Shown piece by piece: positions 54,512-62,902 of a stretch of DNA of 64,000 nucleotides. Source of the DNA: Planctomycetaceae bacterium (GTDB taxonomy: Bacteria > Planctomycetota > Planctomycetia > Planctomycetales > Planctomycetaceae); contig JAWKTX010000001.1 in NCBI GenBank assembly GCA_041398825.1, positions 310,001-374,000 on the forward strand, written 5' to 3'. A program made the translations under genes and the position numbers. Each line of letters opens with the position of its first letter. Position 1 is the first letter of the stretch. The notes below the pieces were generated by a model. That model was not told the DNA's origin and made no database searches. It worked only from the letters and a program-made list of their open reading frames with translations.

Positions 54512-56179
54512 TTATTCTGTGACCGCTCGATTGCGAACCGTTGCACCGCCCGAAAGATTGGCAACACGTTCAAATCCATTCTGTCGTAGAATTCGCTGTG
54601 CAACGTGTCCTCGAACACCAACACCGCAGCTCACAACTGTTTCCCGTGCAGGATCCAGCTCCTTCAGTCTGGAGCGAAGTTCGTCCACCGGTATGTTGAT
54701 TGCGTCGCCACAACACGACAGTGGGACTCTGCTGACTTCACCGGTCGTCCGTACATCGACCACCTGCAGACCCGTCAGGTCATGATCCGCATCAAGAAAC
54801 TGCGCAAGGCCATCCAGCTGATTGCAGGCGGCAAACGCTGCCTGATGGATCGGGTCTTTTGCTGAACCAAACGGGGGGGCGTAGCAAAGGTCAAGGCCGG
54901 CGAGATCCCGGACCGTGGCTCCGAATGAGAGTGCCGTGGCGATGACATCGATGCGTTTGTCAACGCCGTCTTTGCCAATCGCCTGAGCTCCCAGAACCTT
55001 GCCGGACTGCTGGCAGTAAATCAATTTCAACGTGATCGGAGTGGCTCCCGGGAAGTAGCCCGCGTGCTGTCCGGCAACGACCGTGACACTTTGAGCCTCA
55101 ATGCCGGAACGTCTGGCTGCTTTCACGGATAAGCCGGTAATTGCCGCGGTCAGATCAAACACACGAACGATTGCAGTCCCCCAGACAGGCGCTGTTGGTT
55201 CGCAGTGGTCGGTGGCAGCATGCTGGCCTGCCAGCCGCCCTGCTCTGTTTGCAGGACCGGCCAGTGGAACACGCATGGATTCGCCGGTCGGGCCGTAGAT
55301 GTATTCACAGGCGTCGCCTGCGGCGTAAATATTCGGGTCAGATGTTTGCAGATACTCGTTGACGCTGATGCCGCCGGTCTTACCAATGTCCAGCCCTGCA
55401 TCTACAGCCAGCTTTGTGTTGGCTCGAACCCCCAGCCCAAGGATGATCAGGTCGCCCTCCAGCACAGTGCCGCTTGTGAGTTCAACACCTTGCGCCTGTC
55501 CTTCATCATTGTGAAGGATCTGCTTGATTCCATCACCAAGGTGCAATCCAATTCCTCGAGCTCGCAAGTCCTGATGGATCGGTTCCACCATTTCCGGGTC
55601 CAGTGGGGGAAGAACCTGCGGCAACAGTTCGGCCAGGGAAACACGAAACCCCCGATGGGCCAGTTGTTCCACCATTTCCAGGCCAATGAAACCAGCCCCG
55701 ATGACGACAGCCTTCTTATCCTTCGATGTCTCTGCCGCCGCGCAGATGTGGTCCATATCCGCTACGTTTCGAAGCGTAAATACGCCGCTGGAGCTGGCTC
55801 CCTCAATCGGTGGCACAAACGGAGAGGCTCCCGGAGTCAGAATCAGCTTGTCGTAAGGCTGTTCGTATTCACTGCCGTCGACGTGGTTGCGGATCGTAAC
55901 CGTTTTTGACTCTCGATGGATTCGCATCGCCTCCTGTCGGATGCGCACGTCGAGTCGAAATCGATTTTCCAGCAGTTCCTTCGTTGCAACCAGCAGCTTG
56001 CCCCGCTCAGCAATTTCTCCACCGATGTGATACGGAAGCCCACAGTTGGCAAACGAAACGTAGTCGTCCTTTTCGAGCAGAATGATTTCTGCGTGTTCAT
56101 TACATCGGCGAGCTCGTGTTGCAGCCGATGCTCCACCTGCAACGCCGCCAACGATGACAATACGACGTGGATTCGACAT
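54512..56179 (-). CDS. CoA-disulfide-reductase-like FAD enzyme fused to a rhodanese domain
   Basis: A 555-residue protein from the ATG at 56179 (MSNPRRIVIVGGVAGGASAA), with AAGGGAAAG upstream; the frame is open to 56308. FAD and NAD(P) Rossmann motifs are GGVAGGASAA and GAGFIGLEM, and the redox cysteine is Cys46 in SFANCGLPYH, as in CoA disulfide reductases. The C-terminal rhodanese domain (about 465-555) has DVRTTGEVSRVPL and the active-site Cys in VVSCGVGVRGH. CoADR-rhodanese fusions reduce CoA disulfides or persulfides. It lies downstream of the sulfatase gene, which may reflect sulfur handling (inference). Confidence 0.93.
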   Translation of the reverse strand: MSNPRRIVIVGGVAGGASAATRARRCNEHAEIILLEKDDYVSFANCGLPYHIGGEIAERGKLLVATKELLENRFRLDVRIRQEAMRIHRESKTVTIRNHVDGSEYEQPYDKLILTPGASPFVPPIEGASSSGVFTLRNVADMDHICAAAETSKDKKAVVIGAGFIGLEMVEQLAHRGFRVSLAELLPQVLPPLDPEMVEPIHQDLRARGIGLHLGDGIKQILHNDEGQAQGVELTSGTVLEGDLIILGLGVRANTKLAVDAGLDIGKTGGISVNEYLQTSDPNIYAAGDACEYIYGPTGESMRVPLAGPANRAGRLAGQHAATDHCEPTAPVWGTAIVRVFDLTAAITGLSVKAARRSGIEAQSVTVVAGQHAGYFPGATPITLKLIYCQQSGKVLGAQAIGKDGVDKRIDVIATALSFGATVRDLAGLDLCYAPPFGSAKDPIHQAAFAACNQLDGLAQFLDADHDLTGLQVVDVRTTGEVSRVPLSCCGDAINIPVDELRSRLKELDPARETVVSCGVGVRGHVAQRILRQNGFERVANLSGGATVRNRAVTE

Positions 56180-56371
56180 GATTCCGTTCTTTCCCTTGAT
56201 GATTCTGCAGCGGTTGAGAATAAGCGATTTTGGTCCGGTATTCTGATTCGCTATGGCAGCCCGTGTCCATCCCGCTGTTGGGGGTGAGAATTTGTATGGA
56301 CGATTCACGCCGCCGCCTCAGTTGAAGCGGTCCGGTCGAAGCCACCTGGTTCAGGCGTAACTCCGCAGACG

Positions 56372-57787
56372 TCATTCCGCAGACGTCGTGTGAGAGGCCC
56401 GTACGTCTTGTTGCCAGGCTTCCAGTTGAGTCTGGAGGTCTTCAACTATGTCGGGCATGGTGGTTGCCAGATCGACGGATTCGCCGATCGAATCCTCCAG
56501 GTTGAAGAGCGCGACGGTGGGTTCGTTCGCAGCCTTCTCTTGGCGTATCCTGGAGAGAAACGGCGCATTCTTAATCAGCTTCCATGAACCTCGACGAACG
56601 GCCATCGACTGGTTGAATTGCCAGAAGAGAGTTCGTTCAGCAAGTGGTGTCTGCCGTGTGAGCAGGCTGGCAAGGCTGGAGCCATCCAGTTTGCGTTCTT
56701 CATTCGTCTTGGCGCCGGCCAGCTCCAGAAATGTTGGCATGAGGTCCATGCCGATGGCTGTCTGTGACGTCGTGGCTCCGGCTTTGATAGTGCCGGGCCA
56801 TCGAGCAATCGCCGGGACCCGATGGCCGCCTTCCCAAAGTGATCCTTTGAATCCTCGCAACAGTCCATTGTTCGCTTCACGCGTACCGCCATTGTCTGAA
56901 AAGAAAAAGACAATCGTATTCTGGGTGATCTTCTTTGCTTCCAGTGCAGTCAGGATCTGTCCGACACCCTTGTCCATTTCCTGAACCATTTCTCGATAGG
57001 CCCGTTGGATTTCAGCCTTTTCTTTCAGAGGTTCCTGAGCCCCGGGGCCGCGGACAGGTGGGTCAGATGGTCCCTGATACGGGTAGTGCGGTGCTTCGTG
57101 GGCGACGTACAGAAAAAAGGGTTTCTCGCCGCCGGCGTTTTCTTCGATGAATTCGATCGCATGATTTGTAATCAGGTGTGTTGAGTATCCGGCTTCCGGG
57201 TGCAGTTCTGTGTTATGCCACCAGTCTTCGAATCCCGCCTGATCAATGTGGGTGTGGAAATCGACATTCCCACTCACATATCCATTGAATGTATTGAAAC
57301 CGTGTTTCGTCGGGTTGAACTGAGCAGTGTATCCCAGATGCCATTTACCGCACATGCCGGTCCGGTAACCTGATTCTCGCAATGCTTCAGGGAGTGTGAT
57401 TTCATGGTCCGGCAAGCCCAGACGATCCCGCTTCCCTGCGGCGGGGTCCGCAGTGATGACTTCATCAATACCACATCGTTGCTGGTACCGCCCTGTCATA
57501 AACGCCGCGCGGGTCGGCGAACAAACAGCTCCATTGGAATGAAAGTCGGTAAACTTCATTCCTTCAGCCGCCAGCCGATCCAGATGCGGCGTTGTGTAGC
57601 GATCGTTTCCGTAGCAGCTCAGGTCAGAATACCCCATGTCATCCGCCAGAATGACAATGATATTCGGGCGACTGCTGGGCGTATTGGAAGTTGTTTCAAT
57701 GCTGGCGTTGACGGTGAGTGGCAGGAAGAGGAGGCAGGAGGCCACTGCACTCAGGGACTGCACTAAGCTGGCGAAATGTGGCAACAT
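56372..57787 (-). CDS. exported sulfatase (arylsulfatase type)
   Basis: A 471-residue sulfatase with an N-terminal signal peptide (MLPHFASLVQSLSAVASCLL and on). The formylglycine signature is CSPTR at residues 89-93 (GAVCSPTRAAFMTGRY), metal-binding aspartates are in ILADDMGYSD (Asp49-Asp50), and later FFSDNGG and WQFNQSMAVRRGSWKLI are typical. It hydrolyses sulfate esters, probably of sulfated algal polysaccharides. It heads a same-strand run that ends at the Gfo/Idh gene. The C-terminus is full length. Confidence 0.95.
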   Translation of the reverse strand: MLPHFASLVQSLSAVASCLLFLPLTVNASIETTSNTPSSRPNIIVILADDMGYSDLSCYGNDRYTTPHLDRLAAEGMKFTDFHSNGAVCSPTRAAFMTGRYQQRCGIDEVITADPAAGKRDRLGLPDHEITLPEALRESGYRTGMCGKWHLGYTAQFNPTKHGFNTFNGYVSGNVDFHTHIDQAGFEDWWHNTELHPEAGYSTHLITNHAIEFIEENAGGEKPFFLYVAHEAPHYPYQGPSDPPVRGPGAQEPLKEKAEIQRAYREMVQEMDKGVGQILTALEAKKITQNTIVFFFSDNGGTREANNGLLRGFKGSLWEGGHRVPAIARWPGTIKAGATTSQTAIGMDLMPTFLELAGAKTNEERKLDGSSLASLLTRQTPLAERTLFWQFNQSMAVRRGSWKLIKNAPFLSRIRQEKAANEPTVALFNLEDSIGESVDLATTMPDIVEDLQTQLEAWQQDVRASHTTSAE

Positions 57788-58999
57788 GGAGTTGGACTCG
57801 GATGTGTTAAAAGATGAGAGGGATGGAGACCCAGCTTATGAAGGACGGTGGAGGCCATTCACGCGACTGAAGTCAGAATCAACGATACCTGGACTCGTAA
57901 TGCCCTCAGGTAAATCTGCAACACGAACCCGAACAGTTGTGAGCAAGATGAGAACCAGAGGCTGCGGGCGGCAAGCGATGTTGGTCCTGAGCCACTTACC
58001 AGCAGCAGAGCCCTAATTCATTCTATTGTTCGGCGGCAACCGTACACAACCGGGGAGAATTCTGTCGTGGCATGAGACAGGAAACGCCAGACCAACGGCA
58101 ACGTCGCGATCAAAATGACGCGACTTCACCACCCGGACAAATGCGTTTCGTGCGTGCTATCGACAAGATCTTGCCGGATAGCAGACGCAACACAGTCAAA
58201 GAAACCGGACCACCGGATCCCTTTTGCTGCATCTCCTTTGCACTTCAGATTCGCCAACCGAAATCCCGACTGCGCCCACCTTCCCGCCTTTTGTCTTCCC
58301 GACACTTGGCTTCTGCGTAAATTGTCACCAATACTTCTATTTACTCATTAAATTGATTCACATGTGTCAGTACGTTGACTGCCCCCCCCCAGTGTTATCA
58401 TCCGATCTTTGGCAGTTCCATAGTACGTCTCTGGGAAAGATGAGGTCAGCATCGTTCTTGCGTGTGGTATGTGCTCTTTCGCATTTGCAGTAGTTCTTCG
58501 TCGAAATCTATAGCCTCAAGAAGTGCCGGGATCGTTCTTGGAGCTGCAACAGTGAGACGGTTTCACGATGATAACGATCACAGTGCATTGAGGCTCCGTT
58601 GGTCGGTGGGGGCAATGCTCTGTTACAGCCACCGGGGCATTTCGGTACGTTCCATCTAGCGAGACCAACTCATGGACCCAAGTGATCGTCCAGAATGGTT
58701 GCGTGATGCCACGGCAAACGATAATTTCGCGCAATTCGGTGAAACAATCGACGAACGTTGAGCCCGGGTACGGTTATGTTTCGTATGCAAACTGAAGTTG
58801 CAGGAAGATGAGGAGCAGTTATCTCGGGTGACTGGGTGACGTCCTGAGGATGTAGGGCGTATTGCGTTTGCTGATTGAAAGAAGCGTTGTCACGAGCAAA
58901 CGTCTGTAACTCATGAGCGGCTGAAGTGATTTCGGGCTGCATCGTTGCGTTTGAAAATGGCAAGGGTGCTTTCTCGACGCTCCTGTGCTGAAGAGTTAG

Positions 59000-59386
59000 C
59001 ACAGATCGGCCGGACAAGTCTTCGACAACTTCGCCTCCATCCAGAGATTAAGGTCGAGGGACAGATTTCGACTGGAGCAGAAATTCGCATTTGAAGATGA
59101 GGACGGATCACTCCATCGCTGGTTTCCTGTGCCTGGTGGACTTCGTAACCTTTGGGAAAGCATGCCGGAATCGGATTTGAATTCACGACATGTCGGGCAC
59201 ATTATTCACTTTCAGGAGTCACAGGTTGGTCGGCGGCAGCTCGATTACACGGGAATGCAGATCGAATCATGCGGATTGAGCTTGGTCGAAGACCATCAGC
59301 AAACATTCAGGGAACGAACAACCGCTTTTGTGACGACCCCATCTCAGACCATCAAAGCCTGGCGAGCCGCATCTAAAGTGGGATGA
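59000..59386 (+). pseudogene. coding remnant of unknown family
   Basis: An open frame of 128 codons after a TAG at 58997, without a plausible initiation codon at its beginning. The translation looks protein-like (GQVFDNFASIQRLRS, FEDEDGSLHRWFPVPGGLRN, SRHVGHIIHFQESQVGRRQL). A coding-like sequence in another frame just upstream (KMARVLSRRSCAEELAQIG) suggests that one gene was broken by a frameshift. The family is unknown. Confidence 0.3.
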
Positions 59387-59462
59387 TGTGCTGATGCCAC
59401 GATGAGGGGATAGTTGTGACTGAGTTCGCAAACGGCTCGAGATAGATCTGGATTCTCACAAA

Positions 59463-59862
59463 ATGCTTCGAAGCGGGGAATGGCAAGCTGGTGCCTGCGA
59501 GTTTGGCGAAAACGCTCCGCTATCAGCAGAAAACGTTATTGAGCGATATAGTCGACCTTGGTTCGCAATAATGCTGCGAAGGTGACGAATGCTTGGCAGT
59601 TCATGAAGCAAGATATACCGACGCCTTGCATCGGTTTGACGTGGCTTGTTCAGGACCTGAGTCACTCGAAATGTTGGATGCGTTTTCCACGGCGTGTCTG
59701 TACGCCTTTGAATGGATGTTCGATTCAAAGAAGGGTCGGTGCGTGCGGCGGAGTCCCTTGCGGATTGCGTCCGTCCAGAAGCTTGTACTGCAACATGTAC
59801 CATCATCGTTGGTGTCGCCAACTTGCTCCAGTCCTGGTTCCGTGAGCATCTACTTGCGTTGA
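59463..59862 (+). pseudogene. frame-shifted coding remnant of unknown family
   Basis: Two consecutive protein-like pieces in different frames: 59463-59585 (starts MLRSGEWQAGACEFGENA, ends PWFAIMLRR and stop) and 59572-59862 (CEGDECLAVHEARYTDALHR, ESLEMLDAFSTACLYAFEW). A single one- or two-base change near 59575 would join them. The family was not recognised. Confidence 0.3.
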
Positions 59863-60190
59863 TCTAAAACGCAATCTGAACTATGTCGAGATGGTCTTGG
59901 ACCAGCTTGTCTGACCCATGTGCGAGCCTCGCAATGGTGTGACGACAGCAAGGCCTTAAAAATTTCTAGCAGCTTACCTTTGCTGAAGATGTCAACATTG
60001 ATTCAATCAGTCAGATCTTTGGGCGAAGAAGATGATGGCAGCCTGCGTTATGATGACAAGAGCCGTGTGGTTGATAAGTCGGTCGAGACGAAAGCAACGA
60101 CGTTGCACACAGTGAACTTTAGTCACTGTGACTTGCTGAGCGGTCGCTTAAGGTCGATTTGTTCAGCTCGTCAATCGAGGATCCCGCTCA

Positions 60191-60430
60191 ATGCGAAGAA
60201 TGCAAAGTCTGCTGCAGTTACTGGAACGCGTTTATCACGATTGGGCGACTATCGACGAAAACGGTGTTTTTGATGAGCGTCGCCAGGCCGGCATTCCGTT
60301 CCGAATCAAACGTCCTTACCAGTTGCCTCAGGAGGCGGCGATTGACCGCGAACGCTGGATGTTGAAATGTCAGGTCCTGCGAGTGTGCGAATTAACTGAT
60401 ATACGCGCAGAGAACTGTTTGGATTGTTGA
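60191..60430 (+). CDS. possible small hypothetical protein
   Basis: A 79-residue ORF from an ATG: MRRMQSLLQLLERVYHDWAT, IDENGVFDERRQAGIPFRIK, RPYQLPQEAAIDRERWMLKC, QVLRVCELTDIRAENCLDC. The composition and amphipathic pattern look like a real protein, unlike the surrounding frames. It could be complete or a fragment of a larger gene. No domain was recognised. Confidence 0.35.
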   Translation: MRRMQSLLQLLERVYHDWATIDENGVFDERRQAGIPFRIKRPYQLPQEAAIDRERWMLKCQVLRVCELTDIRAENCLDC

Positions 60431-60572
60431 GTGCTCGTAAGCGATATTCGAGGAAGCGCGCGCTCGATTTTTCAGGCAACTGATCTCGTCACGCAGCACG
60501 AGAAGGGGCGCAACAGTTCCCTTTTCCGAAACGCGGCCTGCCGTTTGGTGTTGATCACCGGGGGAGAGCAAT

Positions 60573-60597
60573 ATGGGGACATTGTGAATGTCCCCAT
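60573..60597. repeat. perfect 11-bp palindrome with 3-base loop
   Basis: The arms atggggacatt and aatgtccccat (60573-60583, 60587-60597) pair without mismatch around gtg. There is no T-run after it, so it is not a typical terminator. It resembles a REP-type hairpin or a protein-binding palindrome. Confidence 0.8.
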
Positions 60598-60685
60598 TAG
60601 TGCCAAGGACAAGTTATCGAAGATCAAGCTGAATAAATGAATCTGCAGACCCACTTGCAGATTTCTCAGTCGGGTGCCAGGCCCA

Positions 60686-60907
60686 TCATAAGACCAAGTT
60701 CAAAGACGTCCGGTGACCAGGTAATAGCAGCAACGCTCCGATAAGACAATCACATACTATCCAGAACTTCTGTACCAAAGGGATATGACACATGTACGCG
60801 AGGTATTTCTTCCAGTTGCGTGCCGCAGTCAGGTGATGCCATTCCAGACAAGCGACCCCAGTCAATCCTAATCCTGCTGCTACGATTAAAGGCTCTGGGA
60901 TTGCCAT
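60686..60907 (-). CDS. possible small membrane protein
   Basis: A 73-residue ORF from the ATG at 60907 with two hydrophobic stretches (PEPLIVAAGLGLTGVACLEW and KFWIVCDCLIGALLLLPG). The frame is open to 60949. It lies in the decayed region and has no recognised family. It may be chance or a remnant. Confidence 0.25.
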   Translation of the reverse strand: MAIPEPLIVAAGLGLTGVACLEWHHLTAARNWKKYLAYMCHIPLVQKFWIVCDCLIGALLLLPGHRTSLNLVL

Positions 60908-61422
60908 GTTGTAACAGCCAGCGCACTCATGAGAACGGAGAACCAACACCGGAGTGAATCCTCATCACCGGAAAACTCCGGGTGAGGTACCGGTTGGTTT
61001 AGACACTGGGTGCAATTCGCGATTTGCCCACGAAATGACATGCTGCGGGGACATTTGCTTATAACTGGCCGTGACCGCAGTCTGCATGATCCACCGCTGT
61101 CAGCCAGTCGACTGTGCTGATAAGCCTCCTGCCATTCGAGCCCCGTGTTGGTTCTGATTGTTGTTCATGTCTGGACTGCACTCCAATACTGCGAACTACG
61201 GCGAAGCTCGTCTCAGTTTCGTACATTGTCGTGGCTTCGCAAACGCTTGAATGTTCTTGTGAGGAAGGTTTGCTACGGCCACTGGGCTTGGGATCGGTGC
61301 CGCTGACGTATTCAGGACATCGATGTTGTAACCAGCGAGATCCTTGGTTTGCGAAGAACAAAGGTCCATTCAGAATGTCCCCTCGAGCGCTTACCCTTTA
61401 GTGCTTTCCACCACTGGACGCC

Positions 61423-61467
61423 TTCAACACCAATCCCATACCAGGAAGCTGACGCATCCCGTTCGCC
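61423..61467. repeat. degenerate half-BIME
   Basis: Sequence ttcaacaccaatcccata followed by ctgacgcatcccgttcgcc matches the right half of the BIME at 61510-61614 with several mismatches. It is an older copy of the same element. Confidence 0.75.
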
Positions 61468-61509
61468 AATAAACACAAGCCAATCGCCGTTGTAAACCAA
61501 AATCATCCC

Positions 61510-61614
61510 GGCGAGCGGCCTGGCGTCAGCCGGCCGGTACATCGACGTCAACACCAACACGCGATGGCTTCAACACCGAATCCCGTACCGGGACGCTGAC
61601 GCATCCCGCTCGCC
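61510..61614. repeat. BIME (inverted pair of REP elements), left of the transposase
   Basis: A 105-bp unit: a plus-strand REP (61510-61540) with head GGCGAGCGG and a stem around GCGTCAGC, a spacer containing atcgacgtcaacaccaac, and a second REP on the minus strand (61585-61614) with the same head GGCGAGCGGG and stem GGGATGCGTCAGCGTCCC. The shared head and GTCA loop identify the two as one REP family in inverted pairing. Confidence 0.85.
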
Positions 61615-61713
61615 AAAAACACTTGCGGAACACCGGTTGAACCCATACACAATGCGGTGTCAAGTAATTACTGAAACACCTACCGGCCTCGCCGGGTGGA
61701 TGGGTGCTGCACC

Positions 61714-62283
61714 ATGACTCACATCAACGATCTTAACTACGACTGGTTCTGGTTCCTGACATGGACAACCTATGGCACGTTTCTTCCCGGTGACAAGCGA
61801 GGAGCCACGGGAATCCTCCATGATCAATCCGGAGTTATGATCGAACATAACAAACTCGGACAAGAGCATATACCTCATTCGGATGCATTGGCCCGCTGGT
61901 CGAAACTGCAAATGAAGGGTGATGCGATTCGGTTAACTCGGGAACAAGCCCGAGTCCTGCTGACTCAGTTTCACTGCACGGCTTCATTCCGACGCTGGCG
62001 ACTGCTGGGAGTGGCCATTATGGATAATCATCTTCGTGTTGGCGTCAACGTGCATAGCGACCCGGATTCGGAGACCATTCTTCGCGACTTCAAAAGCTAC
62101 GGAAGCCGAGCCCTGAATCTTCAATGGGGAAAGCCGCCATCGGATTCACGATGGACTGAATCCGGATCAAAACGCAAACTCGATTCCGACAACTCCGTCA
62201 TCGCCGCCATTCGTTACATCATCAACCAGCAAACCCCGTTGCTGGTGTGGACATACGAAGACGGAATGATCGTGCCCAGGTAG
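61714..62283 (+). CDS. REP-associated tyrosine transposase (RAYT) with altered HUH motif
   Basis: A 189-residue Y1/IS200-like protein from the ATG at 61714; the GTG at 61696 is another start. Typical planctomycete RAYT signatures are LTWTTYGTFLPGDKRG, RLTREQARVLLTQF, NHLRVGV and ILRDFKSYGSRALN, with candidate nucleophile Tyr129. The catalytic HUH motif should read His-hydrophobic-His; here it is His106-Leu-Arg108, because codon 62035-62037 is CGT where CAT would be expected. It is flanked on both sides by REP/BIME copies, so it is the REP-linked gene of this family. Its metal-binding site is probably inactive. Confidence 0.88.
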   Translation: MTHINDLNYDWFWFLTWTTYGTFLPGDKRGATGILHDQSGVMIEHNKLGQEHIPHSDALARWSKLQMKGDAIRLTREQARVLLTQFHCTASFRRWRLLGVAIMDNHLRVGVNVHSDPDSETILRDFKSYGSRALNLQWGKPPSDSRWTESGSKRKLDSDNSVIAAIRYIINQQTPLLVWTYEDGMIVPR

Positions 62284-62292
62284 ATCCCCCGC

Positions 62293-62345
62293 GGCGACCG
62301 GCCTGGCGTCAGCCGGCCGGTAGATCCAGGTCAACACCAACACGC
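62293..62345. repeat. single REP with partial spacer
   Basis: A plus-strand REP (ggcgaccggcctggcgtcag, then ccggccggta) followed by gtcaacaccaacacgcaa, the BIME spacer, cut off directly before the next BIME. It shows a truncated BIME unit just 3' of the transposase gene. Confidence 0.82.
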
Positions 62346-62350
62346 AACCC

Positions 62351-62455
62351 GGCGAGCGGTCCGGTGTTATCCGGCCGGTACATCTACGTCAACACCAACA
62401 CACGATAGCTTCAGCACCGAATCCCATACCGGGACGCTGACGCATCCCGCTCGCC
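62351..62455. repeat. BIME, right of the transposase
   Basis: Again 105 bp, with the same order as the copy at 61510-61614: REP head ggcgagcgg, spacer (catctacgtcaacaccaac), and a minus-strand REP ending in cgcatcccgctcgcc. Mismatches are scattered and partly compensatory (the left stem is less perfect, ccggtgttatccgg). Confidence 0.85.
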
Positions 62456-62902
62456 AAAACACCATCAATCGTGACAGACTTTGGTCTTCCGGCTCCCGCA
62501 GGCCATCTGATTCAATTTGTCCTGAAGTATATGATCGCCAGCCCCCTGAATTGGGCCGCTGAGGTATTTACACATCGATGTTGCAAACGGCGAGATCGTG
62601 AGTTGTCTGAGTAACGGACTCTGGCTGGCAGTGAATTCCGGCGAACCCTATGCCGCGGGCGAGCGAGAAAAGGTTTCAGGAACCAAATCCAGAAATTGAT
62701 TCACCCGCACCGTGATTCACCCTGGCTCATTAACAACATGATGTGTCGGCCTCCGGCCGTTGTTCCCCAGGACTTGAGAACGGTGGCTCACGCCACCGGC
62801 AGCGATTCTGCCGGGCTCCGCCCTCCCGACAACCCAGGCGACGAAAGAACTCGCTGACCTGCTGGTCTCGGAACGCACCGCAAGATGCCGGTGATTTGGC
62901 AT
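62456..62902. other. intergenic stretch with a second hairpin repeat
   Basis: About 450 bases without a supported gene. It holds a 7-bp hairpin (cggtggc at 62781-62787, loop tcac, gccaccg at 62792-62798) and the right copy of the repeat seen at 61298-61341 (62556-62598). A frame on the minus strand (GGVSHRSQVLGNNGRR) runs through the hairpin and is probably only repeat-derived. Confidence 0.5.

Larger units (their letters stand above)
57788..61422. other. gene-poor decayed region
   Basis: About 3.6 kb with no convincing intact gene of normal size. Several short, coding-looking pieces are interrupted by stops and frame changes. There is a run of nine C at 58382-58390 (a slippage or sequencing hot spot), a perfect palindrome at 60573-60597, and a degenerate repeat at 61298-61341 that recurs at 62556-62598. 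No tRNA or rRNA was recognised. It looks like an old island or a degraded locus. Confidence 0.6.

Noticed and set aside
59456..59821. 121-residue minus-strand frame in the decayed region
   Set aside because: Its composition is rich in Arg, Ser, Pro and Thr as expected from antisense reading; the plus-strand pieces in the same place look more protein-like.
62717..62902. 61-residue minus-strand frame GGVSHRSQVLGNNGRR
   Set aside because: It runs through the hairpin repeat at 62781-62798 and has no family features; it is probably repeat-derived.
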